A stretch of 64,000 nt of DNA from Glaciecola sp964621345 (GTDB taxonomy: Bacteria > Pseudomonadota > Gammaproteobacteria > Enterobacterales > Alteromonadaceae), in the NCBI GenBank assembly GCA_964621345.1, contig CAZUON010000009.1, forward strand, positions 1 to 64,000, in the 5' to 3' direction. Position numbers and translations under genes: made by a program. The notes beneath the pieces were generated by a model that saw only the letters and a list, made by a program, of their open reading frames with translations, was not told the origin of the DNA and made no database searches. Of this stretch, positions 25,976-33,417 are shown piece after piece (the first letter of the stretch is position 1; the number at the start of each line of letters is the position of its first letter).

Positions 25976-26611
25976 ATGAGCGAAGTCAAGCACACATTAG
26001 CGCAGCGTTTTCGTGGATATTTCCCCGTCGTCATAGATGTAGAGACCGGTGGGTTTGATGCACAAAACGATGCTATTCTAGAAATTGCTGCGGTCACTCT
26101 TCACATGACCGATGACGGTGATTTGCTGCCTCATACGGTATTTCATGAACATGTTGCGCCTTTTGACGGGGCTAATATTGAAAAGGCAGCCATTGAGTTT
26201 AATGGCATTGACCCCTTCTGTGCGCTCAGAGGAGCAAAGCCAGAAGATGAGGTATTTAAATCTTTGTGTAAAGCAATAAGAAAGGCGCAAAAAGAAGCCC
26301 AGTGTCAGCGCAGCGTCATTGTTGCCCACAACGCTACCTTCGATCAGAGTTTTGTGAATGCAGCGCTGGAACGTCACGGCATTAAGCGCACGCCCTTTCA
26401 CCCTTTTGTTTCTTTTGATACCACATCACTTGCGGCTCTGTGTTTAGGGCAAACGGTGTTAATCAAAGCTTGTGAAGCGGCCAATATTGAATTTAATCAA
26501 GCACAGGCTCATGGCGCTTTATACGACACCCAAAAAACCGCCGAACTATTTTGTCACATGGTCAACAAATTTAAACAACTAGGTGGTTGGCCGTTATTGT
26601 CTAGCGATTAA
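25976..26611 (+). CDS. rnt: Ribonuclease T
   Basis: This 211-residue DEDD-type 3'-5' exoribonuclease trims tRNA CCA ends and stable RNA 3' termini. Exo motifs are visible: VVIDVETGGFD (catalytic Asp and Glu), AHNATFDQSF, and HGALYDTQKTAELF near the C-terminus with the last His and Asp. Length and sequence match gammaproteobacterial RNase T. AGG lies 7-9 bases before the ATG. It is divergent from motY. Confidence 0.96.
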   Translation: MSEVKHTLAQRFRGYFPVVIDVETGGFDAQNDAILEIAAVTLHMTDDGDLLPHTVFHEHVAPFDGANIEKAAIEFNGIDPFCALRGAKPEDEVFKSLCKAIRKAQKEAQCQRSVIVAHNATFDQSFVNAALERHGIKRTPFHPFVSFDTTSLAALCLGQTVLIKACEAANIEFNQAQAHGALYDTQKTAELFCHMVNKFKQLGGWPLLSSD

Positions 26612-26674
26612 TAAACCCCAGCAAATAATAAATGCGTAAATATTAAACATAAATCGCTTGCCTTTAATCGTAAT

Positions 26675-26693
26675 AACAACTATTATCATTTGC
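26675..26693. promoter_or_regulatory. Candidate Fur box upstream of bfd
   Basis: On the minus strand this reads GCAAATGATAATAGTTGTT, about two thirds identical to the 19-base Fur consensus, including the intact AATGATAAT core. It lies 33 bases before the bfd start. Since bfd is iron-repressed in many proteobacteria, Fur control is likely but inferred. Confidence 0.55.
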
Positions 26694-26725
26694 AATGTTG
26701 TTAATAAAGCCATTAAAGGAACGAT

Positions 26726-26920
26726 ATGTTTGTGTGCATGTGCTACGGCATCACTGATAAACAAATTGAAAATGCGGTACGCAAAAATAGCGTCGGCAAT
26801 ATTCGTGACTTAAAAAAGCAGCTTGGTGTGGGCTCCCAATGCGGAACCTGCGTAGACATGGCAGTTTCTATCATCGATAAAACCATAATCGATGACTCTC
26901 TGTTTAAAGATGTAGGTTGA
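26726..26920 (+). CDS. bfd: Bacterioferritin-associated ferredoxin
   Basis: This 64-residue [2Fe-2S] protein helps release iron from bacterioferritin by reducing the stored core. Four cysteines form the BFD motif: Cys4 and Cys6 in FVCMCYGIT, and Cys38 and Cys41 in SQCGTC. AAAGGA lies seven bases before the ATG, and a Fur-like box lies upstream. It is a single gene ending at a bidirectional terminator shared with grxD. No bacterioferritin gene is in the window. Confidence 0.95.
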   Translation: MFVCMCYGITDKQIENAVRKNSVGNIRDLKKQLGVGSQCGTCVDMAVSIIDKTIIDDSLFKDVG

Positions 26921-26970
26921 GCCTAAAGCCTGTATTTTCCCAGTAAGCTCTACTCTAATTCAAAAACATA

Positions 26971-27005
26971 AAAAAACCAGCATCCGAGAAGATGCTGGTT
27001 TTTTG
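26971..27005. terminator. Bidirectional terminator between bfd and grxD
   Basis: AAAAAACCAGCATC, a six-base loop, then GATGCTGGTTTTTT: a strong eight-base-pair GC-containing stem with A and T runs on either side. It would end both the bfd transcript and the opposing grxD transcript. Confidence 0.9.
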
Positions 27006-27028
27006 TTATTCAATGATGACCTAGACTA

Positions 27029-27358
27029 TTAAGCGTCGTTGCTCTTACCTGCTGCTTCTTTTATGATGGTCTGCAACTCACCCTGTTGGAACATTTCAAG
27101 GATAATATCACAGCCCCCAATGAGCTCACCGTTTACCCATAGCTGAGGAAAGGTAGGCCAATCGGCGTATTTAGGCAGTTCAGCACGGATGTCTGGGTTT
27201 TGTAGGATATCCACATATGCAAACTGCTCACCGCAAGACATTAGTGCCTGAGTGGCTTGTGCAGAAAACCCACAATTTGGAAGTTTAGGAGACCCTTTCA
27301 TATATAAAAGGATAGGGTTTTCACTGATTTGCTCTTTGATTTTATCGATAGTTTCCAT
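27029..27358 (-). CDS. grxD: Monothiol glutaredoxin (Grx4 type)
   Basis: This 109-residue glutaredoxin has the CGFS active site (Cys29 in LPNCGFSAQ), the mark of monothiol glutaredoxins that carry [2Fe-2S] clusters for delivery to targets. WPTFPQLWVNGELIGGCDI covers the glutathione-binding TFPQ region and the GGCD motif. Its placement between bfd and sodB makes a small iron/oxidative-stress neighbourhood, although each gene has its own control region. Confidence 0.96.
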   Translation of the reverse strand: METIDKIKEQISENPILLYMKGSPKLPNCGFSAQATQALMSCGEQFAYVDILQNPDIRAELPKYADWPTFPQLWVNGELIGGCDIILEMFQQGELQTIIKEAAGKSNDA

Positions 27359-27527
27359 GATTCCGCCAATATACTAATTACACTGTGTCTGATGGTATGG
27401 GTGAATGTACTCAATATCAAGGACTCAGGTTGCTTATTTTTGCGCTTGTGAGAAATAAGTGTGATCTTGTTTCCTCATAATTACGAAATAAATAGTCCAG
27501 ACAGTTAACTATTACAATATTCAAGAT

Positions 27528-27553
27528 CTTGGGGTTTAAAAAAACCTTGGGGT
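27528..27553. repeat. Direct repeat upstream of sodB
   Basis: CTTGGGGT occurs at 27528-27535 and again at 27546-27553, 18 bases apart, about 67 bases before the sodB start. Between grxD and sodB there is also a CTTATTT/AAATAAG inverted repeat at about 27432-27459. Either could bind a regulator; neither matches a site recognised here. Confidence 0.3.
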
Positions 27554-27619
27554 CTCAATATACTTGTTTGCAAACCAAATCATTGCAATCACATACATGC
27601 TTATAAATGGAGAATATAA

Positions 27620-28201
27620 ATGGCTTTTGAATTACCCGCCCTTCCGTACGAAAAGAACGCACTAGAACCGCATATTTCGGCTGAGACTTTGGACTTCCAT
27701 TACGGAAAGCATCACGCTACTTACGTAACTAAACTAAATGGTTTGATCGAAGGCACTGATTTAGCAGAAAAATCACTTGAAGAAATTGTGAAAAACAGCG
27801 ATGGCGGCGTATTTAACAACGCAGCACAAATCTGGAATCATACTTTTTATTGGCATAGCCTTAGCCCGAACGGCGGCGGTGAAGCAAGCGGTGCATTAGC
27901 CGATGCAATCAATGCTAAGTGGGGCTCTTTTGCAGACTTTAAAGCTGCGTTTAACGACAAAGCCGTAAACAACTTTGGCTCAAGCTGGACATGGTTGGTA
28001 AAAACAGCTGATGGCGGCCTAGACATCGTAAACACCAGTAACGCTGGCACACCAATCACTGAAGACGGCGTTACACCGCTACTCACAGTAGATTTATGGG
28101 AGCACGCTTACTACATTGATTATCGCAATGTACGTCCTAACTACTTAGAAGGTTTTTGGGCACTTGCTAACTGGGAATTTGCTGCAAGCAACTTCGCATA
28201 A
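27620..28201 (+). CDS. sodB: Superoxide dismutase, iron type
   Basis: This 193-residue cytoplasmic enzyme converts superoxide to hydrogen peroxide and oxygen. Metal ligands are His27 (LDFHYGKHH), the His of NNAAQIWNHTFYW, and Asp and His of VDLWEHAYYIDY. The Gln in AAQIWNH is the active-site glutamine position characteristic of Fe-SOD. GGAGAA precedes the ATG at good spacing. It is monocistronic, ending at a hairpin shared with the convergent MFS gene. Confidence 0.97.
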   Translation: MAFELPALPYEKNALEPHISAETLDFHYGKHHATYVTKLNGLIEGTDLAEKSLEEIVKNSDGGVFNNAAQIWNHTFYWHSLSPNGGGEASGALADAINAKWGSFADFKAAFNDKAVNNFGSSWTWLVKTADGGLDIVNTSNAGTPITEDGVTPLLTVDLWEHAYYIDYRNVRPNYLEGFWALANWEFAASNFA

Positions 28202-28227
28202 GCAACACAAACAGCCTTACCTATCTT

Positions 28228-28250
28228 AAGCCCAGTTTATCTGGGCTTTT
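28228..28250. terminator. Terminator after sodB
   Basis: AAGCCCAG-TTTAT-CTGGGCTT followed by TTT on the plus strand: an eight-base-pair stem with a short loop. The stop codon of the opposing MFS gene (28237-28239) lies in its loop. Confidence 0.85.
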
Positions 28251-29445
28251 GTTTATTGGGCAAAAACATCAAACATATTGCAGCAATAACCGAAACCCCA
28301 GCAGCAAATATAAAACTAACAGTCGCTCCCTCCCCCTGCTCCCAAAGCAAACCCGCAAGATAGCTTCCTACAGCGCCACCTATACCAAAAGCAATGCTGA
28401 CATAAAGTGCCTGTGCTCTACTTTGAAAAGCTTTAGGAAAGCTCTGTTGCAGGTAATACACAGATGCGGCATGAGTTAAACCAAAGCTTAAGGCATGGAC
28501 TAATTGCGTGATGATAATAATGGCAGTGTATTGAGCAAAAAGTGCTAGCATGGCCCAGCGTAAGGCAGTGAAAAACACAGAAAATACGAGTAGTGTTTTT
28601 ACCCCAAACTGTTTAATTAAGCGCATTGCACCAATGAAGACGACGACCTCAGCAGCAACCCCTAAACCAATAAACAAGCCGGTTTGCATCCCAGTGTATT
28701 CAAGCTGGCGCATATACAATGTAAAGAAGTTATAGAAGCTACCAAAACTGACTTGCAACAAGGTATTACCGAGTAAGAATACAATAAAACCAAGTGTCCA
28801 AATGCTCGCTAAGGGCGCACTTTTGCTTTTTTCAATATTCTGTGTCCTCTGCTCAGCTGAATGCTTTGATACCACCAACAAGCTGCTCACAAACAAACCA
28901 AATAGCATTAGCATGCTGGCATACACAATGATTTGAGAAGGAAAATAGTCGAGTAAAAAGCCCACAATCAAGGTGGCGAGAATAAAGCCAACACTTCCCC
29001 ACAAGCGAACTGAGCCATAGCCACCTTTGCTTGATTCGGTTGCATGGGCAGTAATGACCTCAAGCTGCGGTAGTACTGCCGTCCAAAACATCATCATGGT
29101 AGCAAACACTAAGGTGATGCCCCAAAAGCTATTGACGATTAAAATACTTAAAAAGCTGAGAAGTGCGAGCAAGCAACCAAAGCGCAATACTTCTCCTACT
29201 TGGCCCGATTTGTCGGCATAGTGCGCCCACATATTTGGTCCAATGATCCGAGATAGCGCAACAAGCGCAAGCAATGTTCCGATTTGCGCCGAACTGAGGC
29301 CTTTATCATCGAGATAAATACCTACGTATGGCACAAACACACCGAGCTGGCCAAAATAGAAGATATATACCAGCGCCAGCAAAATACGATTTTGCCGGGC
29401 GCCGAGGGGAGCTCTGCTTATATCAGCAAAGCAACTTAGTCGCAT
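28237..29445 (-). CDS. MFS transporter, phenylpropionate-permease-like (HcaT/MFS_1-like)
   Basis: This 402-residue permease has twelve predicted membrane helices. VYIFYFGQLGVFVPYVGIYL near the N-terminus and GGYGSVRLWGSVGFI in the first half are typical of the PPP/HcaT group of MFS proteins. The substrate is unknown; this family is widespread next to aroC in the group without a known aromatic role. It starts 12 bases after aroC, so it is probably co-transcribed with prmB-aroC. Confidence 0.85.
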   Translation of the reverse strand: MRLSCFADISRAPLGARQNRILLALVYIFYFGQLGVFVPYVGIYLDDKGLSSAQIGTLLALVALSRIIGPNMWAHYADKSGQVGEVLRFGCLLALLSFLSILIVNSFWGITLVFATMMMFWTAVLPQLEVITAHATESSKGGYGSVRLWGSVGFILATLIVGFLLDYFPSQIIVYASMLMLFGLFVSSLLVVSKHSAEQRTQNIEKSKSAPLASIWTLGFIVFLLGNTLLQVSFGSFYNFFTLYMRQLEYTGMQTGLFIGLGVAAEVVVFIGAMRLIKQFGVKTLLVFSVFFTALRWAMLALFAQYTAIIIITQLVHALSFGLTHAASVYYLQQSFPKAFQSRAQALYVSIAFGIGGAVGSYLAGLLWEQGEGATVSFIFAAGVSVIAAICLMFLPNKQKPR

Positions 29446-29457
29446 AATCGCAAACGC

Positions 29458-30555
29458 TTAGCGCTGACCAGGAATAACCGGCGTAGGTGACACAATTCCG
29501 GCGTTCTGCGCACGATGTCGTAACAGGTGATCCATCAATACTAGGGCCAACATTGCTTCTGCAATAGGAACCGCTCTTATGCCAACACAAGGATCGTGAC
29601 GACCTTTGGTAATAATCTCTGCCGCTTTTCCATCAGCATCCACCGTTTCTCCAGAGATAGAGATACTTGAGGTAGGCTTAAGTGCCATATGCACTAACAC
29701 TTCTTGCCCTGTAGAGATACCGCCAAGTACCCCGCCGCTGTGGTTGCTGTGGAAGCCTTCGGGCGACATTTGGTCGCGATGGTCAGTACCTTTTTGTGTA
29801 ACCACATCAAATCCATCTCCCAACTCAACGCCTTTTACTGCATTTATGCCCATCATGGCATGGGCAATGTCGGCATCTAAACGGTCAAATACCGGCTCAC
29901 CTAAACCAACTGGTACATTGGTCGCCGAAACACTTACCTTAGCGCCAATGGAATTACCTTCTTTTTTAAGGTCGCGCATGTAAGTGTCTAGGGCCTCTAA
30001 CTTACTTGAGTCTGGGCAAAAGAAGGGGTTTGTATTGGTTAGGTCGTGGTCAACACTATCTATGGCAATGGGGCCAAGCTGAGATAAGTAACCTCTTACT
30101 TCGATACCGTAATGCTGTTTCAAATATTTTTTCGCAATACCACCAGCAGCAACTCGTACTGCTGTTTCTCTGGCCGATGAACGTCCGCCGCCACGATAAT
30201 CTCTAAAACCAAACTTTTGCTGGTAGGTATAATCTGCATGGCCGGGTCTAAAGGCATCTTTAATTTTTGAGTAGTCTTGAGAGCGTTGGTCGGTATTGTT
30301 AATGAGCAAACCAATACTCGTACCGGTGGTTTTGCCTTCGAATACGCCTGAGAGTATTTTTACCTCGTCTTCTTCGCGTCTGGCGGTAGTGTAACGTGAT
30401 GTACCAGGCTTGCGACGATCTAAATCACCTTGTAAGTCGTCTTCGCTTAACTCAAGACCTGGCGGGCAGCCATCTACTACACCACCAATCGCGAGCCCGT
30501 GGCTTTCGCCGAAGGTGGTTACCGCAAAAATCTTTCCGAAGGTATTTCCTGACAT
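29458..30555 (-). CDS. aroC: Chorismate synthase
   Basis: This 365-residue enzyme performs the last step of the shikimate pathway, turning EPSP into chorismate with reduced FMN as a cofactor. Signatures are GKIFAVTTFGESHG at the N-terminus, FRDYRGGGRSSARET, and RHDPCVGIRAVPIAEAM near the C-terminus, carrying the FMN/substrate contacts. Full length with no defects. It starts 8 bases after the prmB stop. Confidence 0.98.
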   Translation of the reverse strand: MSGNTFGKIFAVTTFGESHGLAIGGVVDGCPPGLELSEDDLQGDLDRRKPGTSRYTTARREEDEVKILSGVFEGKTTGTSIGLLINNTDQRSQDYSKIKDAFRPGHADYTYQQKFGFRDYRGGGRSSARETAVRVAAGGIAKKYLKQHYGIEVRGYLSQLGPIAIDSVDHDLTNTNPFFCPDSSKLEALDTYMRDLKKEGNSIGAKVSVSATNVPVGLGEPVFDRLDADIAHAMMGINAVKGVELGDGFDVVTQKGTDHRDQMSPEGFHSNHSGGVLGGISTGQEVLVHMALKPTSSISISGETVDADGKAAEIITKGRHDPCVGIRAVPIAEAMLALVLMDHLLRHRAQNAGIVSPTPVIPGQR

Positions 30556-30563
30556 CCTATTTT

Positions 30564-31571
30564 TTACTCCAATTCGTCCAATATATCTTGTTGCGCCAAT
30601 AACTGTGCTTTGCTGATGGCAAAAATACCGCTACCGCCTTGCTCTAATTCACACCACGTGACCTCTAGGCCATTAAAACGCTCAGCAAAATTCACCTCAC
30701 TGTTACCTACTTCAACAAAGAGCCAGCCATCATCACACAAATGTTCTATGCATTGAGTAACAATGGTCATCGTCAAATCAAGGCCATCAAAACCTGACGC
30801 GAGGGCGTGCTCTGGCTCATGATGATACTCTTGTGGCAAATCTGCCATGTCTTGCGCATCTACGTAAGGTGGGTTGGCAATAATTAAATCGTACTTTTGC
30901 CCTGCCAGCTCATTATAAACATCAGATTGGATTGGATACACACGCTCTTCAAGCTGGTAATTGGCAATATTCATTGCCGCGACTTCCAAAGCATCCATAT
31001 CAATGTCTACTGCATCTACTGCTGCCTCTTCAAATGCTTGCGCCAAAACGATTGCGATACACGCGCTGCCGGTACACATGTCTAACACGTGTGCAGGCTT
31101 AAACTGTGTCGGCAAAAAAGGAGCAAAGCGTTTTTCGATGAGCTCTGCAAAAGGTGAGCGCGGAATGAGTACTCGTTCATCCACATAAAAGGGTAGTTTT
31201 GCAAACCAAGCCATATTACTGATATAGGGCAACGGCTTAGCGTGTTGAGCACGTAAACTTACCCAACGCGTTAACTTTTCGTTTTCACTTGCAGTCAAGC
31301 GGCTTTGATACACGGTTTGTTTTTGCTCTCCCGACATCGTGAGGGGCAAATCGAGTGCTTGGAATACCAAGTATTCCGCTTCATCCCAAATATTATCAGT
31401 ACCGTGCCCTAAGAACACATCGTTACGGTGACACTCGCTAATGGTATAACGCAGCCAATCACCAATGGTGATGAGGGCTTGAGTGTCACTTTGTGAATAC
31501 CCAGTGTCCGTGCTGTCTATTTGCGTAGTATCTATTTGCATGTTACCTGTTTGCATAGTATCTGATTGCAT
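30564..31571 (-). CDS. prmB: Ribosomal protein uL3 glutamine N5-methyltransferase PrmB, with repetitive N-terminus
   Basis: This SAM-dependent enzyme methylates a glutamine of ribosomal protein L3. The core shows VLDMCTGSACIAIVLA (SAM site) and IIANPPYVDAQDM (catalytic NPPY), and FLGHGTDNIWDEAEYL matches the PrmB N-domain. Ahead of it lie about six five-residue repeats of the pattern M/T-Q-x-D-T (31479-31571), encoded by 15-base units. The frame stays open to a GTG at 31625, but no Shine-Dalgarno is seen. Several repeat ATGs (31571, 31556, 31541) are possible starts; 31571 is the first ATG. Its order with aroC and divergent smrB matches E. coli. Confidence 0.9.
   Translation of the reverse strand: MQSDTMQTGNMQIDTTQIDSTDTGYSQSDTQALITIGDWLRYTISECHRNDVFLGHGTDNIWDEAEYLVFQALDLPLTMSGEQKQTVYQSRLTASENEKLTRWVSLRAQHAKPLPYISNMAWFAKLPFYVDERVLIPRSPFAELIEKRFAPFLPTQFKPAHVLDMCTGSACIAIVLAQAFEEAAVDAVDIDMDALEVAAMNIANYQLEERVYPIQSDVYNELAGQKYDLIIANPPYVDAQDMADLPQEYHHEPEHALASGFDGLDLTMTIVTQCIEHLCDDGWLFVEVGNSEVNFAERFNGLEVTWCELEQGGSGIFAISKAQLLAQQDILDELE
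31479..31571 (-). repeat. 15-base tandem repeat in the prmB N-terminus
   Basis: Units of 15 bases, beginning ATGCAA or similar, encode MQSDT, MQTGN, MQIDT, TQIDS, TDTGY, SQSDT in series. The first three are closest in sequence. It precedes the conserved PrmB N-domain, and three units contain an in-frame ATG that could serve as a start. Confidence 0.75.
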
Positions 31572-31706
31572 ATCTTGAATCGTGTATTCGCTGGCTTGAT
31601 AAAAATGAGAGCTGAACGCTGTCACGAGGGAGTCGATGCGTTTAGCCTAAAATTATGGCAATATAATACGCATTATTTGGGCTAATTTCGCTGATATTTT
31701 GAAAAG

Positions 31707-32255
31707 ATGGTAAAAAAAGTAAACAAGCAAGCAGAAGATGACATGTTTAAAGCGATGTTTGCTGACGCAAAACCCGTAAAACATGACCATTTTATTCAAG
31801 ACCCAAAAGAAAAACGGCAGCTGAAGAAGAAATCTTCCCAAGGGCAAAACAAACTGCAACGTCGCATTGCTGCAAGCTTTGAATTTTCTGACGGATTCGA
31901 AGCCTACTTTGAACCCAATAAACCGCTAAAATATGCGCAAGACAACCCATTCGCCGTACAAGGCGTTAAGCGTATTCGCCGAGGAGAGATGGTACCCGAC
32001 TTATCACTCGACTTACACGGCTTAAACAGCGAACAGACCAAGCTAGAGCTCAGTGCCATTATTGACGAAGCGACGCGCAAACATTACGAATGTATCCAAG
32101 TTATTCATGGTGTGAGTGGCGGCGTACTAAAGCATAAAGTGCCAAACTATTTAGTTCAGCACCCTAAAGTGCTGTGCTTCCACCAAGCGCCATTAGAATG
32201 GGGCGGTAAAGGCGCATTGTTAGTGCTATTAGAAGCGAGTTCTACATTCATCTAA
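31707..32255 (+). CDS. smrB: Ribosome rescue endonuclease SmrB
   Basis: This 182-residue Smr-domain nuclease is known in E. coli to cut mRNA at collided ribosomes. A basic N-terminal extension precedes the Smr domain, with DLHGLNSEQ and HGVSGGVLKHKV as the catalytic and RNA-binding loops, followed by HQAPLEWGGKGALLVLL. It is divergent from prmB with an 81-base gap, the same arrangement as smrB/prmB in enterobacteria. Confidence 0.94.
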   Translation: MVKKVNKQAEDDMFKAMFADAKPVKHDHFIQDPKEKRQLKKKSSQGQNKLQRRIAASFEFSDGFEAYFEPNKPLKYAQDNPFAVQGVKRIRRGEMVPDLSLDLHGLNSEQTKLELSAIIDEATRKHYECIQVIHGVSGGVLKHKVPNYLVQHPKVLCFHQAPLEWGGKGALLVLLEASSTFI

Positions 32256-32286
32256 CAACACATGTAAAGGTCTGAATAAATCTGCT

Positions 32287-32409
32287 TTAGAGGTCTTCAG
32301 ATACATTGTGTACAAACAAGTACACATAATATGCGCAAATCGCAACCACTACTAAAATACCGAGAACTGAACCCCAAGCAACCGGATCGGATAAAAGAAG
32401 ATCTAACAT
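32287..32409 (-). CDS. DUF3149 small membrane protein (40 residues)
   Basis: A 41-codon frame encodes MLDLLLSDPVAWGSVLGI, then a hydrophobic helix (LVVVAICAYYVYLFV) and a short polar tail HNVSEDL. The LLxSDPV N-terminus, single membrane helix and size match the DUF3149 family of tiny inner-membrane proteins with unknown function. AAGG sits nine bases before the ATG. An FNR-like site and a palindrome lie upstream, suggesting oxygen-dependent control. A 61-codon frame in another register over the same DNA is a shadow. Confidence 0.8.
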   Translation of the reverse strand: MLDLLLSDPVAWGSVLGILVVVAICAYYVYLFVHNVSEDL

Positions 32410-32468
32410 ACGTTTCTACCTTGTTGATTAAGTACAAGGCTATTTTCACAAATTGAGCCAAAAAAATG

Positions 32469-32482
32469 CTGATCAAGATCAA
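32469..32482 (-). promoter_or_regulatory. Candidate FNR-type site upstream of DUF3149 gene
   Basis: The minus strand reads TTGATCTTGATCAG, matching the FNR consensus TTGATNNNNATCAA at nine of ten defined positions. It is 60 bases upstream of the small gene's ATG. A perfect palindrome, TTTGATATCAAA, lies 53 bases further upstream at 32535-32546. FNR/Anr control is inference. Confidence 0.5.
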
Positions 32483-32534
32483 TAAAAAATTTCAATCATT
32501 TATCAGCCGATTTATTTATTAATCTAGATCAAAG

Positions 32535-32546
32535 TTTGATATCAAA
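32535..32546. repeat. 12-base palindrome upstream of the DUF3149 gene
   Basis: TTTGATATCAAA is self-complementary, and its half-sites TTGAT/ATCAA equal those of FNR/CRP-type sites but without a spacer. It lies in the 257-base interval between the SLT lipoprotein stop and the small gene. The rest of that interval shows no gene. Confidence 0.35.
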
Positions 32547-32666
32547 TACGGGGGAAACCATACGAACACTTATGATTTGGCATAGTTAACGCATGGCGTT
32601 ATTGACTTCAACGTATGTCTTCAATTTTATATTGGAGTGCAGTTAAAGGCTTACACAGGAGTCGGT

Positions 32667-33290
32667 TTAACTGAATAAACGCATGAACCAACCCTTTTGT
32701 AGATCTTCTTCACAGGTTTTCAGCTGCGCCGAGTAACGTTTAGAACGGGCATCTACTTTATTGGCTACTTTTATTAACCAAGGCTTGCTGTTATAGCTTT
32801 TACGCTTATAACCGCCCCAGCCTTCGTGGTAGTTTAGATATTGTGCACCGGCATCCCACTTTGATATACGATTAATAGTATGGGTCTTAGTAATAAACCA
32901 GCCCATAAAATCAATCGCATCGTCGAAGTCGTCGCGGTCTGCAAAGCGATTATTTGTCTCTCGGCGGTAGTCGTCCCAAGTCATGGTTTTAGCTTGAGCG
33001 TATCCATAAGCGCTACTAACTCTTCCCCAAGGAATTAATCCAAAAAAGACATAATCTCGTGGCGGTAAGGCATCGTGGCGAAATGAGCTCTCTTGATACA
33101 TCATTGCCATAGGTACATGAATTGGCACGCCCCACTTTTCTCGCATATCTGAAGCTGCGTCATACCAATCTCGCTTCTCTTCAAAAATATGACATAAATT
33201 CTCGCGGCTACTGGGCTGCGAGGTCGCACATGCACCTAAGGTCATGACCATGACGAGAATAAACAGCATTGAGATTATTTTTTTTATCAT
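32667..33290 (-). CDS. Lytic-transglycosylase-like lipoprotein (SLT domain)
   Basis: This 207-residue lipoprotein has a signal peptide ending in the lipobox LGAC (acylated Cys about residue 22). The mature part resembles a small SLT domain. MMYQESSFRHDA contains the candidate catalytic Glu, SAYGYAQAKTMTWDDYR resembles the substrate-cleft segment, and QYLNYHEGWGGY closes the domain. It probably cleaves or binds peptidoglycan at the outer membrane. It is monocistronic with weak resemblance to characterised enzymes, so the exact activity is open. Confidence 0.8.
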   Translation of the reverse strand: MIKKIISMLFILVMVMTLGACATSQPSSRENLCHIFEEKRDWYDAASDMREKWGVPIHVPMAMMYQESSFRHDALPPRDYVFFGLIPWGRVSSAYGYAQAKTMTWDDYRRETNNRFADRDDFDDAIDFMGWFITKTHTINRISKWDAGAQYLNYHEGWGGYKRKSYNSKPWLIKVANKVDARSKRYSAQLKTCEEDLQKGWFMRLFS

Positions 33291-33360
33291 TAATTTGAAC
33301 TTCTTTGAGGTCTATGCACTCTTACTACCAGATACAATGTGTTTCCCTAAGTGTGTATTT

Positions 33361-33390
33361 AACCCAACATGGATATGTTGGGTTTTTTTT
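33361..33390 (+). terminator. Hairpin with T-tract between gshA and the SLT lipoprotein gene
   Basis: AACCCAACAT-GGAT-ATGTTGGGTT followed by seven further T on the plus strand. Both flanking genes run on the minus strand. On that strand the hairpin is preceded by A and followed only by TTAAAT. It may still end gshA transcripts weakly, or it stops antisense transcription. Confidence 0.6.
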
Positions 33391-33417
33391 TGCCTATTTT
33401 TTGGCTTAAGGGCTATA

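Noticed and set aside
32297..32482. 61-residue frame on the minus strand
   Set aside because: It overlaps the DUF3149 gene in another frame, has cysteine-rich composition without a motif and has no ribosome binding site. The 40-residue frame is the real gene.
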